Below are positions 24,397 to 33,701 of a stretch of 64,000 nt of DNA, piece after piece (position 1 is the stretch's first letter; each line of letters begins with the position of its first letter). Origin of the DNA: Pokkaliibacter sp. MBI-7 (GTDB taxonomy: Bacteria; Pseudomonadota; Gammaproteobacteria; Pseudomonadales; Balneatricaceae); NCBI RefSeq assembly GCF_029846635.1, contig NZ_JARVTG010000001.1, positions 3,538,501 through 3,602,500 on the forward strand, given 5' to 3'. The position numbers were made by a program, and so were the translations under genes. Below the pieces are notes generated by a model that did no database searches, was not told where the DNA came from, and saw only the letters and a list, made by a program, of their open reading frames with translations.

Positions 24397-26406
24397 TTAT
24401 GACGCGGTTGCCCCCTGATGCTGCTGCGGTGTTTCAGGTTCATTTCTGGACAGAATGGGCAGCTCGAACCAGAAGCAGGCGCCGAGCCCTTCAATGGAGT
24501 CAAAGCCCACATCGCCGCCCATATGTCGGATCAGCTCCTTACAGATCGCCAGCCCCAGCCCGGTACCGCCCTGCTGACGGCGGCTGGAGGAGTCTGCCTG
24601 ACTGAACTGCTGGAAGATATGGGCGTGAAAACTTGCCGGTACGCCAGGGCCGAAGTCGCGGACCTTGACCCTGACACGATGCCGATAGGTTTCCGATTCG
24701 ATCTCGATCACCCCCTGTGCCGGGGAGAACTTGGCTGCATTGGACAGGTAGTTGCCGATCACCTGCAGCAGACGCTGGCTGTCGACTTCCACCTCCACAT
24801 CGGTGTGATTAAGCAGCTGGAACTGTACCGGAAACTCTTTCAGCAACGACTGATTAAGCGTGATGGCACTTTCCAGCAGCGGCTGCAGTTGCTGCGGACG
24901 CAGCTCAAAGCGCATCTGGCCGCGCCGCAGTTTGTCCATATCCAGCAGGTCATCAATCAGCTGGCTCAGGCGCTGGCTGTTATCGTGTGCGATGTCGAGC
25001 ATGGTCGTCAGCTGCGCCGGGGCGTCACCGACGACACCGGCCCTCACCAGATCAAGGGCGCCGACGATCGCGGTCAGCGGGGTGCGCAGCTCGTGGCTGA
25101 TGGTGGCGATAAAGTCGCTCTTGATGCGCTCCATACGCTTGAATTCCGTCAGGTCCTGAATCTGCAGGATCAGATAGTCAGCCCCGCTGGCACAGTTGAC
25201 CAGTGCGGCGCTTTCCCAGACATCAATCCAGTCGCCATTGGCCCGCCGGTAGCGCTTTTCCTGCTGATAGTTACGCTGCTGGCCCTTGCGCAGGGCATGC
25301 AGCATCTGTTTGCTGACGGGCTGATCCAGCGGGTGAGTCAGCTCCAGCAGTGACTGGCCACCGAGGCTGTTGGCACTTTGTCCCAGCAACTGGCACAGGG
25401 TGGTGTTGCACTCCATCAGCTGGCCCTGGGGGCTGAGCAGGGCCATGCCCTGTGGCGCCGTCTCAAAGGCGCCGGCGAAGCGTTGCTGACTTTCCGCCAG
25501 TGCCTGCAGGATCAGGGTCTGGCGGCGGTAGGCGCGACACAGGTTAAGCAGCAGCAGTGCGGTCAGCAGGGAGACGGTGATGGCCAGACCATAGCCAAGG
25601 CGCTGGTCCAGCACAGGGGTGCCATCGCGTGGTGCCACCAGCAGACGCCAGCGGGTTCCTGCGGCAATGATGTCATTGCTGACCGCCGTGCTGTCCAGTA
25701 GCCCCGTGTTGTTGCTCAGCTGCGGATGCTCATCTTCATCCAGATTGCGCAGGGCGTAACTGATGTGCAGCTGGGCCGCGGCCTGGCGTAGTGACTCCTG
25801 CACGGCATCAGCATCCAGCACGGTACTGACGATGCCCCAGTAATGGCCATCTGCCAGAAACACCGGCGCACGGAAGATCAGGCCCTGTCCACCCTGACGC
25901 AGGGGCACGGGCCCGGACAGAATAGCGCGCTGCTGACGGATGGCCCGGGCAACACTGGGCCACTGGTTGGGAATGTTGGGATAGAACAGACCGATAGCCT
26001 GCTCATTGCCCTTGAGAGGGTAGACATAGCTGATTCGGTTATCCGGGGCAATACCGATATTGCGGATATATTTACCCTGCTGCTGCAGGCCTCTGATCCA
26101 GGGCTCCAGCGTATCGTTATCGTACTGACCATTCTGGGCACGCAGGTAAGACACCAGCCCGGAGGCCAGATAGAGATTACTGTTCAGCTCGGTATCAATC
26201 AGAGTGCGCAGTTGCCCCATGCTGACAAGCAGCTCCTGACGCTGCTCGTTGTCATATTGCTGGCGCTGCTGATGCAGAATGAATTCACTGACGGCCAGCA
26301 TCAGAATCAGTGCCAGCAGCGCCTGCCAGCCGCCGCTGTACCACGGGAGTCGGGCCTGTTGTGGCTGCAGGACCGACTGGAATGCGGGAGAGGCCTGATC
26401 CGTCAT
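24397..26406 (-). CDS. CHASE-PAS sensor histidine kinase
   Basis: 669 residues. TM1 about 25-45, periplasmic CHASE-like domain (~60-255, with RGLQQQGKYIRNIGIAP and GLIFRAPVF), TM2 about 275-295, one PAS (~305-415), then HisKA with DFIATISHELRTPLTAI (His near 442) and HATPase with NYLSNAAKFSP, GPGVPASF and GGTGLGLAICKELI. No receiver domain, so it needs a separate partner. The start overlaps the stop of the larger upstream kinase by 4 bases (ATGA), indicating co-translation. CHASE domains bind small extracellular ligands; the ligand is unknown. Confidence 0.92.
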   Translation of the reverse strand: MTDQASPAFQSVLQPQQARLPWYSGGWQALLALILMLAVSEFILHQQRQQYDNEQRQELLVSMGQLRTLIDTELNSNLYLASGLVSYLRAQNGQYDNDTLEPWIRGLQQQGKYIRNIGIAPDNRISYVYPLKGNEQAIGLFYPNIPNQWPSVARAIRQQRAILSGPVPLRQGGQGLIFRAPVFLADGHYWGIVSTVLDADAVQESLRQAAAQLHISYALRNLDEDEHPQLSNNTGLLDSTAVSNDIIAAGTRWRLLVAPRDGTPVLDQRLGYGLAITVSLLTALLLLNLCRAYRRQTLILQALAESQQRFAGAFETAPQGMALLSPQGQLMECNTTLCQLLGQSANSLGGQSLLELTHPLDQPVSKQMLHALRKGQQRNYQQEKRYRRANGDWIDVWESAALVNCASGADYLILQIQDLTEFKRMERIKSDFIATISHELRTPLTAIVGALDLVRAGVVGDAPAQLTTMLDIAHDNSQRLSQLIDDLLDMDKLRRGQMRFELRPQQLQPLLESAITLNQSLLKEFPVQFQLLNHTDVEVEVDSQRLLQVIGNYLSNAAKFSPAQGVIEIESETYRHRVRVKVRDFGPGVPASFHAHIFQQFSQADSSSRRQQGGTGLGLAICKELIRHMGGDVGFDSIEGLGACFWFELPILSRNEPETPQQHQGATAS

Positions 26407-29378
26407 GATGTTTCACCTTCCCCGGCGGGGCTCAGAACAGGCAGCATAAACCAGAAGGTTGAGCCCTGACCCTCTACTGAGTCAAAACCGATCTGTCCGC
26501 TCATCTGTTCCACCAGCTCACGGGAAATGGCCAGACCCAGCCCGGTGCCTCCCGCACGTCGCGTTGACGACGCATCCACCTGACTGAACTTCTGGAACAG
26601 CCTGGAGCGAAATGCGTCGGGAATGCCGCAGCCGTGGTCCTGCACCCAGACTTTTACCTGCCCATCCTGCAACTCCGTGCCTATATCGACCCGCCCGCCC
26701 TGATGCGAAAACTTGGCGGCGTTGGACAGCAGGTTCAGCAGTACCTGATGCAGGCGCACTGAGTCCACCATGACCTCCACATCGGCCAGTGGGCCGATAT
26801 GGAATTGCACCTGATATTTGCTGGCATAGCCGCTACTGCTGCGGCAGGCCTCGGTAATAATCGGCGGCAGCCGCTGGCGATGCGGATGAATGGAGAGCTT
26901 GCCGGCGACGATCTTGTCCATGTCCAGCAGATCATCCACCAGCTGGCACAGACGCTGACTGTTGTCCCAGGCCACATCGAGCATGGCGGCCATGGTCGCA
27001 GGTGCCTGGCCGACGACCTGACCATGGATCAGGTCCAGAGCGCCATAAATGGAGGTCAGCGGGGTACGCAGCTCATGGCTGATGATAGAGACAAACTCAC
27101 TCTTCATCAGTTCGACCTTCTTACGCTCACTGATGTCCTGCAGGAAGCCGTCCAGCCAGCGTAACTGGCCCTGTTCGTCATACTCGGCCCGGCCGCGGTC
27201 CTGCACCCAGATCAGACGACCATCGGCGTGCAGCAGCTGGTAGCTGATGTCGTAGGCATGCTGGTGAGAGATCGCCTCTTCCATCTGTAACTGCACTCGC
27301 TGCTGGTCGGCAGGATGAATCAGACTGGCGGGTGTCTGTGCGCTCAGCTGGGTCAGTGCGTAGCCGGTCAGGTCACTGAAGGCATCGCTGCAATAGCTGA
27401 AAGGCTGCAAGGGGTCGGCATGGCGACGGTAGACCATACCCGGCAGGTTCTGCAGCATGCCACGATAGCGGTTTTCACTTTCCAGCAGGGCTTCGCTGGT
27501 CTCAATCAGCGCCGTCATGTCGATGGCGACACCGAGGAAGCCCTGGATATTGCCTTCGCTGTCCTGAATACGGGTGGTGGTCAGCCTGACCTGACGGTGC
27601 TCACCATTCTTGCAGATATACGTCCATTGCCGCGTCTCACTGCCTCTTTTCTGAGCTTCGGTGATAAATACATCGAAACCACTGATGGGGTAGCCATACC
27701 GTTCGCTCAGATATCGGCCATGGGCCTCGATTTCTTCCTGCACATGGAAGACGGCGGGGCTGGTTTTGCCTACCAGCTCCGCTGCGGAATAGCCCAGCAG
27801 CCGTTCTGCGCCAGTATTGAAATAGCTGATGATCCCAACCGGGTCGGTGGCGATCATGGCCACTTCGGTGGAGGAGTCGAGAATCGCCTGCAGGTAGCTC
27901 CGGGATCGGACAATTTCTTCCTGCTGGCGACGGCGCTCGGTGATATCAGTAATAAAGCCGTGCCAGAGCGTGGAGCCGTCCTCCAGACGTTCCGGGGTGG
28001 CATTGCCATCGAGCCAGATCACGCCCTTCTGCGGATGGTTTGCACGATACTGGTAGTGCCAGGGCTGCAGTGTCGCAGCGGACTGCTGGATGCTGTTCAT
28101 TGTTTCTTCAGCATCATCTTCATGGATCAGCCCGAATACCGGACTGGCATCGTTCTGCAGCTGTTCCGGCGATAATCCATAAATCTCCCTCACCCCTTCA
28201 CTGATATAGGGGAAGTGACGGGTGCCGTCGGCCCGCCGGCGGTACTGGAACACCATGCCAGGCACATGGGCGGCAATCTTCTGTAAGCGTTGTAGTGCAG
28301 AACGCTGCTGCTCATCCTGCAGATGCTGCTCCAGCATGGTGCCTGTCCAGCGGGCAAACAGCCGCAGGAACTCCAGCTCAGCCTCATCAAATGGCTCGTC
28401 CCGTGGGGTAGGGGAGGAAAAATTCAGGGTGCCGAAGACTTTGCCGTCCACCACCACAGGCGTGCCAATATAGGCCTCCAGTTTGAAGCTGCTGTAGCAG
28501 GGGTGGCTGGCGTGGATCGAGTCACGCATATGGTGGATGGCAATGGTACTACCTCGCTCTGTAACCAGCTGGCAGTAAGTGATGCCCAGGGCGAAGTGCT
28601 GACTGTCCTGCAGGGTGTCGGGAGGCGACGAGTGCAGCAGTACTTCGTAGTCATCTCCTTCAATACGGCTAATGATGGCAAAGGGCAGTTTGAAGTAATC
28701 ACTGCCCATTGCCAGCGCATGGCGCAGGCTGGCGAGCCGGTCACTGCCGGGCAATCCGGCAATATCGTTGAGTGCGCGCAGTGCCTGCTGATGGCGCAGG
28801 GCATTGCTGGTCTGATGACGGGCCAGTGCTTCCAGTGTCTGTTCGCGCTTGAGCTTCTGCAGCAGTTCCAGTTTGTTGATCACCTGCCGCGCCAGCCGTT
28901 TGAGGGCGTTGCCCTGCGCCTCGCTGAGGGCGCGTGGCTGCTGGTCAATGACGCACAGCGAGCCAATGCGGAAACCGCCGGGGGTGATCAGCGGCGCACC
29001 GGCGTAGAAGCGAATATGGGGAGGGCCGGTCACCAGTGGATTGTCGGCAAAGCGGTCATCCTCCAGTGCATCCGGCACGATCAGTAACTCGTCGGTGAGA
29101 ATGGCATGGGCACAGAAGGCCATGTCCCGGGGTGTTTCTCTGTCGTCCAGCCCCAGACAGCTTTTAAACCACTGCCGGTCTTTATCGACCAGTGAAATCA
29201 GGGAAAGGGGAGTGCCACACAGCTGCGCGGCCAGCGCAGTGAAGTCGTCAAAGGCCTGCTCGGCCGCGGTGTCGAGAATGGCGTAGCTGTGCAGGGCGGC
29301 CAGTCGGCCGGCTTCGTTATCTGCAGGGACAGCGGGTTGATAACGCGGGAGTGGTTTGGTCACACCCAGAGACTCCAT
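26403..29378 (-). CDS. GAF-GAF-PAS3 sensor histidine kinase
   Basis: 991 residues, soluble. Two GAF domains (~25-165 with LSLISLVDKDRQWFKSCLGL, and ~200-345), three PAS domains (~370-490, 495-620, 630-745), HisKA with EFVSIISHELRTPLTSIYG (His near 758), HATPase with NLLSNAAKFSHQGG, GCGIPDAFRS and GGTGLGLAISRELV. Very similar in its kinase core to the downstream kinase, suggesting duplication of the core. No receiver. ATG 29378 lacks a good ribosome-binding site; GTG 29363 has GGAG 9 bases upstream and is an alternative. The 314-bp gap upstream (29379-29692) contains no gene I can support; it should hold this operon's promoter. Confidence 0.92.
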   Translation of the reverse strand: MESLGVTKPLPRYQPAVPADNEAGRLAALHSYAILDTAAEQAFDDFTALAAQLCGTPLSLISLVDKDRQWFKSCLGLDDRETPRDMAFCAHAILTDELLIVPDALEDDRFADNPLVTGPPHIRFYAGAPLITPGGFRIGSLCVIDQQPRALSEAQGNALKRLARQVINKLELLQKLKREQTLEALARHQTSNALRHQQALRALNDIAGLPGSDRLASLRHALAMGSDYFKLPFAIISRIEGDDYEVLLHSSPPDTLQDSQHFALGITYCQLVTERGSTIAIHHMRDSIHASHPCYSSFKLEAYIGTPVVVDGKVFGTLNFSSPTPRDEPFDEAELEFLRLFARWTGTMLEQHLQDEQQRSALQRLQKIAAHVPGMVFQYRRRADGTRHFPYISEGVREIYGLSPEQLQNDASPVFGLIHEDDAEETMNSIQQSAATLQPWHYQYRANHPQKGVIWLDGNATPERLEDGSTLWHGFITDITERRRQQEEIVRSRSYLQAILDSSTEVAMIATDPVGIISYFNTGAERLLGYSAAELVGKTSPAVFHVQEEIEAHGRYLSERYGYPISGFDVFITEAQKRGSETRQWTYICKNGEHRQVRLTTTRIQDSEGNIQGFLGVAIDMTALIETSEALLESENRYRGMLQNLPGMVYRRHADPLQPFSYCSDAFSDLTGYALTQLSAQTPASLIHPADQQRVQLQMEEAISHQHAYDISYQLLHADGRLIWVQDRGRAEYDEQGQLRWLDGFLQDISERKKVELMKSEFVSIISHELRTPLTSIYGALDLIHGQVVGQAPATMAAMLDVAWDNSQRLCQLVDDLLDMDKIVAGKLSIHPHRQRLPPIITEACRSSSGYASKYQVQFHIGPLADVEVMVDSVRLHQVLLNLLSNAAKFSHQGGRVDIGTELQDGQVKVWVQDHGCGIPDAFRSRLFQKFSQVDASSTRRAGGTGLGLAISRELVEQMSGQIGFDSVEGQGSTFWFMLPVLSPAGEGETS

Positions 29379-29692
29379 AACAGCACCGGCGAAGTTCCGG
29401 CGGGCTGCGGTCCCTGGCGGCAGGCCGGAAGATAAACACTGAGCAATTTAACCTTACATGCTTTAACCACCAGCTTAGCCCCTGACACCGGGATGTCACG
29501 ACCCGGCTGGCGGCTGGCGGCAAAGAGGGATGAGTTGACACCGACAGCACGGCGTCGGTTTATTCGCCGGCTAAAGAAATACTGCAGTTGAACGGTGCCC
29601 TGAGAAAACGTCAGCACAGCAGGAGAGAAGGGCGCGCAGCTCTGCCCATGACCCTGCCGGTAGCAGAGTGGGCAGACCGCAGAAACGGCAGG

Positions 29693-30505
29693 TCAGGGGA
29701 TCAGCATAGGCGCCAGGCCATGTTTTTCCGCCAGTTGTTTGAGCCTGCCACTGTGCTTCATGTCGCTGACGAACTGATTGATGGCTGCCAGCCAGTTGGG
29801 CTGGTCTTTGGCGACGGCGTAGGCGTACTGAAAGCGGGGGCTGCCATCCGGGGCGCGTAGCAGGCTGATCCAGTCATTTTCTTTGATCAGCTGTTTGCCG
29901 TAGGGGAAGTCGGTCAGAAAGGCGTCACCGCGTCCGGCTTTCAGCCAGGCCTCACGCTCCTGCGGCTGGGAGACGATGACCAGCTTTGCCTGCTGCAACT
30001 GCTGCTTCATCAGATTCTCAAAGTAGGTACCCTGCTGCACGATCACCAGATTGCCGGGCTGGTCCATGTCCTGCCAGTCGGTGATGCGCGAGTTGCGGCT
30101 GCGCACGGCGGCATACATGGCGCTGGCCAGATAAGGCTGGCTGAAGTCTGCCTGCTGCTGACGGGCGGGGGTGATGGCAATGCCAAACATGGCGATGTCA
30201 CAGCGGCCGGTACTGAGATCCTGCGCAAATTCAGCATGGCTGCTGGGGATGAACTGCACATTGACCCCAAGGCGGCTGGCCAATTCATGCGCCAGATCAA
30301 TATCAATGCCTTCTAGCTCGCCAGTCTTGGGATTGCTATAGCTGATCGAATAATATTGCGGCCAGATGCACGTCCGCAGTTCGTGACGGCTGAGTATGTC
30401 GTTTTGGCGATTGTCCGCCATACTGAACGCTGGCAATGTGGCAGCCAGCCCCAGGGCTGAGCTTAAGAGCAGAGTGCAGAGTGGTTTGCTGTGAGCGAGT
30501 GCCAT
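29693..30505 (-). CDS. Periplasmic solute-binding protein, family 3
   Basis: 270 residues with a signal peptide (LLLSSALGLAATLPAFSMA). The SBP_bac_3 fold is visible in ELEGIDIDLAHELASRLGV, CDIAMFGIAITPARQQQADF and QGTYFENL, ending with ANRxxxxxK-like spacing (LKQLAEKHGLAP). Such proteins bind amino acids or similar small molecules. No ABC permease or ATPase gene is next to it; instead it lies beside sensor kinases and a divergent Cache-GGDEF-EAL gene, so it may deliver ligand to a sensor rather than a transporter (inference). AAGGAAG precedes ATG 30505. Confidence 0.85.
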   Translation of the reverse strand: MALAHSKPLCTLLLSSALGLAATLPAFSMADNRQNDILSRHELRTCIWPQYYSISYSNPKTGELEGIDIDLAHELASRLGVNVQFIPSSHAEFAQDLSTGRCDIAMFGIAITPARQQQADFSQPYLASAMYAAVRSRNSRITDWQDMDQPGNLVIVQQGTYFENLMKQQLQQAKLVIVSQPQEREAWLKAGRGDAFLTDFPYGKQLIKENDWISLLRAPDGSPRFQYAYAVAKDQPNWLAAINQFVSDMKHSGRLKQLAEKHGLAPMLIP

Positions 30506-30595
30506 GTTGATGTCGCTTCCTTGTGTCCGTTGATACTGTGGGGCTGCCCACGACGGTCATTATTCTAGGGATCAGAGTTTAGTCAGTATTGATAT

Positions 30596-33292
30596 ATGTC
30601 AGCGATCGAAGAACGTAGTACTACACCTGTTTTAAAAGGCTCCGCCATGCTCAGGCAATGGCTGGTGCTGGGGGTATTTGTCGCCTGCATGCTGATTGCC
30701 CTGGTGGTGGTCAGTGGCGCCGCCTTTATGCAGGGACGTCAGCAGACGCTGGACTCTGCCAGACAATATGCCGCCCAGTCAGCCTCACTCACCACCGATG
30801 CCATCACCCGCACGCTGGAGCAGGTGCGCTGGTATGCCATGCTGCTGGGGGAAGCGGTTGATGAACATCCCACCGACCAGCAGCTGCAGGCGCACATGGC
30901 CGACGTGCTGCAGCAGTTGCCCGCATTGCGCTCCCTGACTCTGGTCGACCCTGACCGGAAGGGGGTCCGCAGTGCGCCTGAGCAGCTGGGTGTCGAAGTT
31001 GCACCGGCACTGCTGGAGAGCTGCACCCATACCATCAACGGTCATCAGATGATGGCCGGCAGCCTGCGCCTCGGATCACCGCAACGCGGGCGCTGGCCGG
31101 GAGACAAGGCGACATCCTCCTCGTGGTATATCCCCCTCTGTGCCTTGCTGCGCAGCAATCAGGGGCACGAGTACTACATCTACGGTGCTCTGGCCACGGA
31201 GTTTTTTGAGGACGTCTTTGCCGGGGTGCAGGCCAGTCAGGGGGGCGATGTTTCGCTGTATTCCTACCGCGGCGAACTGCTGATGACGGTGCCCTTTCAT
31301 CCGGATAATTTTGCCGCGCGGCTGGAGCAGCGGGCCCGCTCACAGAACCTGCTGGAGCGTAATGCTTACGGTGAGCTGGATATGCCGGGGCAAGCGAGCA
31401 CCGGCTGGCTGGATCACTGGCTGGGCCGCACCGATATCGGCGTGCTGGCCTACCGTTCACCGACCCAGTATCCACTGGTGCTGGAAGTGAATCTGTCAGC
31501 GGATCAGGTATGGAGCAACTGGCGTCAGTCCCGCTCCCGACTGCTGGGGCTGCTGGCTGTGGTGGTGGTGATTCTGGGCTTGCTGGCGCTGTATGTGGCC
31601 TTCCACATCGCCTGGCTGATGCGCAGTGAGCAGCGTAACCGTCTGCTCAGTGCCGCTCTGTGCTCAGCCGCCAATGCGGTCTTCATTACCGATACCAGCG
31701 GACGCATCATCTGGGTCAACAAGGCCTTCGAGCAGCTGACCGGCTACCGCCGCGAAGACGCACTGCAACAGCAGCCTTCGATTCTTAACTCCGGCAAGCA
31801 GAGCGCGGCGTTCTATGAGCGCTTCTGGCGCACCATCAACAGTGGGCAGGTCTGGCAGGGCGAGGTGGTCAACCGCACCCGGGAAGGCAAGCTGATTACC
31901 GTCAATCAGACCGTCACGCCACTGCTCGACAAGAGTCAGCAGCCGCAGTACTACGTGGCGATTCATGAGAACGTCACCGAGCAAAAACGCGCTGAGCAGC
32001 GTGCGCTGTATCTGTCACGCCATGACACCCTGACCCGTCTGCCCAACCGGCTGTGGTTTATGGAACTGCTGGAGCAGCAGGTTCATGAAGAAACGGCACC
32101 GCTGTCTCTGATCTATCTGGATCTGGACCGCTTCAAGGAGCTTAACGACACCCTCGGGCACCCTGCCGGTGATGCACTGCTCATCACTCTGGCCAACCGC
32201 TTCCGCGCCATTCTTCCCAGCGGTGATCTGCTGGCCCGTCTGGGGGGCGATGAGTTCGCCTTTATCGTTCACTCCTGTCGCGACGAAAATGAGCTGGCGG
32301 TGATGGCGACGCAGATCCTGCAGGTCATTCAGGAACCCTACTTCTGGGAACGTCAGCGTATCAGCATCAGCGCCAGTCTGGGGCTGACCTTCCGTGAGCC
32401 GGGTATGCTCAGTGCGCCTTTGGTGCAGGCAGCCGAGCTGGCCATGTATGCCGCCAAGGAAAGCAAGAGTGGCTATGCCTTCTTCGACATCAGCCTCAGC
32501 CAGCGGGTCAGACGGCGCAATATGCTGGAGCTGGCGCTGCGCTCGGCGCTGGATCATGACAGCAAGGGGTTGTGGCTGACGCTGCAGCCGCAGGTGGATC
32601 TGCAGACTGAACAGATCGTCGGTGCCGAAGTGCTGGTGCGCTGGGATCAGGCCGGGCCGGATGAGTTTGTCCCTCTGGCCGAAGGCAGTGATCTGATCCT
32701 GCTGCTGGGTGACTGGATTCTGGAGCAGAGCCTGCGCCATATGCAGGAGCTGGATCAGGCCGGGATTCATCTGCCACGCTTGTCCATCAACCTGTCGGCG
32801 GCGCAGCTTGAGCGTCAGGCGGTGGCCGAGCGGGTCCACGAGCTGGTGGTGCGTTATGGTATTGATCCCCGCCGGCTGGAAATGGAAATCACCGAAACCG
32901 CACTGATGTCGGCTACCGAGCAGGTGCGTGAGAATATCCGCCAGTTCCGCATGCTGGGTATTGGTCTGGCGCTGGATGACTTCGGCACCGGCTACTCGTC
33001 GCTGTCGTTACTGAAAGACTGGCCGGTACAGGTGGTGAAGATTGATACCTCCTTCGTCCGTGCCATCGGTGAGTCGGAAGCGGCTGAAAGTATCATTCGC
33101 GGTATTCTGGCCATGGCCCGCAGCATGGGGCTGCAGGTAGTGGCAGAGGGGATTGAGACCGATGAGCAGGCGGCGTTTCTGGTGGCCGAACAGTGCCCGA
33201 TGGGGCAGGGCTACCGGTATGCCAAGCCGCTGGTTGTGACCCTCTTCATGGAGCGCTGGCAACAGCAGAGCGGCATCACTCAGACGTCTTAA
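30596..33292 (+). CDS. Membrane Cache-like PAS-GGDEF-EAL protein
   Basis: 898 residues (881 if ATG 30647, which begins MLRQWLVLGVF, is the start; neither ATG has a strong site). TM1 is followed by a ~280-residue periplasmic sensor and TM2 (~320-345, LLGLLAVVVVILGLLALYVAF), then PAS (~350-465), GGDEF (~480-635) with LARLGGDEFAFIV, and EAL (~650-890) with EVLVRW in place of EALLRW, DDFGTGYSSL and VAEGIE. The RxxD inhibitory site is absent. Phosphodiesterase residues look intact despite EVL. It diverges from the solute-binding protein with 90 bp between starts, so shared control is possible. Confidence 0.92.
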   Translation: MSAIEERSTTPVLKGSAMLRQWLVLGVFVACMLIALVVVSGAAFMQGRQQTLDSARQYAAQSASLTTDAITRTLEQVRWYAMLLGEAVDEHPTDQQLQAHMADVLQQLPALRSLTLVDPDRKGVRSAPEQLGVEVAPALLESCTHTINGHQMMAGSLRLGSPQRGRWPGDKATSSSWYIPLCALLRSNQGHEYYIYGALATEFFEDVFAGVQASQGGDVSLYSYRGELLMTVPFHPDNFAARLEQRARSQNLLERNAYGELDMPGQASTGWLDHWLGRTDIGVLAYRSPTQYPLVLEVNLSADQVWSNWRQSRSRLLGLLAVVVVILGLLALYVAFHIAWLMRSEQRNRLLSAALCSAANAVFITDTSGRIIWVNKAFEQLTGYRREDALQQQPSILNSGKQSAAFYERFWRTINSGQVWQGEVVNRTREGKLITVNQTVTPLLDKSQQPQYYVAIHENVTEQKRAEQRALYLSRHDTLTRLPNRLWFMELLEQQVHEETAPLSLIYLDLDRFKELNDTLGHPAGDALLITLANRFRAILPSGDLLARLGGDEFAFIVHSCRDENELAVMATQILQVIQEPYFWERQRISISASLGLTFREPGMLSAPLVQAAELAMYAAKESKSGYAFFDISLSQRVRRRNMLELALRSALDHDSKGLWLTLQPQVDLQTEQIVGAEVLVRWDQAGPDEFVPLAEGSDLILLLGDWILEQSLRHMQELDQAGIHLPRLSINLSAAQLERQAVAERVHELVVRYGIDPRRLEMEITETALMSATEQVRENIRQFRMLGIGLALDDFGTGYSSLSLLKDWPVQVVKIDTSFVRAIGESEAAESIIRGILAMARSMGLQVVAEGIETDEQAAFLVAEQCPMGQGYRYAKPLVVTLFMERWQQQSGITQTS

Positions 33293-33592
33293 CGGCGTGC
33301 GGGTCGGGCGCCTCTTTTTGGGGCAGTCTGGCCGCTGCAGGCCAGTGCGGTGCTTCATATTGCATCGTGGCGCCTCATAAGCCGTACCCTGATGCCTCAA
33401 ACATTGCTCCGTGGTGATTTATAAATTGCGCCGCGGGCAGCGCACTGTTGTAGAGCTTAACGCCATAAAATACAGCAGCTTTCCTGCTCTGGCCTGGGTC
33501 TTGCTTGGTTGCAACTTCACAATGAGATATTTCCTCACAGCAGAGGCAGGTAACGGTTAGCACCGATTGCCTGTACGGCTGATGAGACCAAC

Positions 33593-33643
33593 AAAGGCGT
33601 TCTCTCCTGCCGGCATTACCGGACGGGAGCGAACGCCTTTTTT
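33593..33643 (+). promoter_or_regulatory. Leader attenuator (intrinsic terminator) ahead of narK
   Basis: AAAGGCGTTC (33593-33602) pairs with GAACGCCTTT (33631-33640), with an extended inner stem (CTCCTGCCGG against CCGGACGGGAG) and a run of T residues. It stands 58 bases before the transporter start, inside a 409-base gene-free leader (33293-33701), so it must be read through for expression. A smaller hairpin with a six-base loop TTAGCA lies just upstream at about 33544-33572. This layout resembles ANTAR-controlled leaders of nitrate-assimilation operons (NasR/NasT type); the mechanism here is inference. Confidence 0.75.
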
Positions 33644-33701
33644 GTTGGGCGATATCTGCGAGTTGAGACTGATATAGCTGATTTGCGAAGAGGACTGCAC
33701 C

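Noticed and set aside
29379..29692. Possible gene in the 314-base gap upstream of the GAF-PAS kinase
   Set aside because: Short frames only, with no start signals; a few inverted repeats (TCTGCCC/GGGCAGA) but nothing interpretable.
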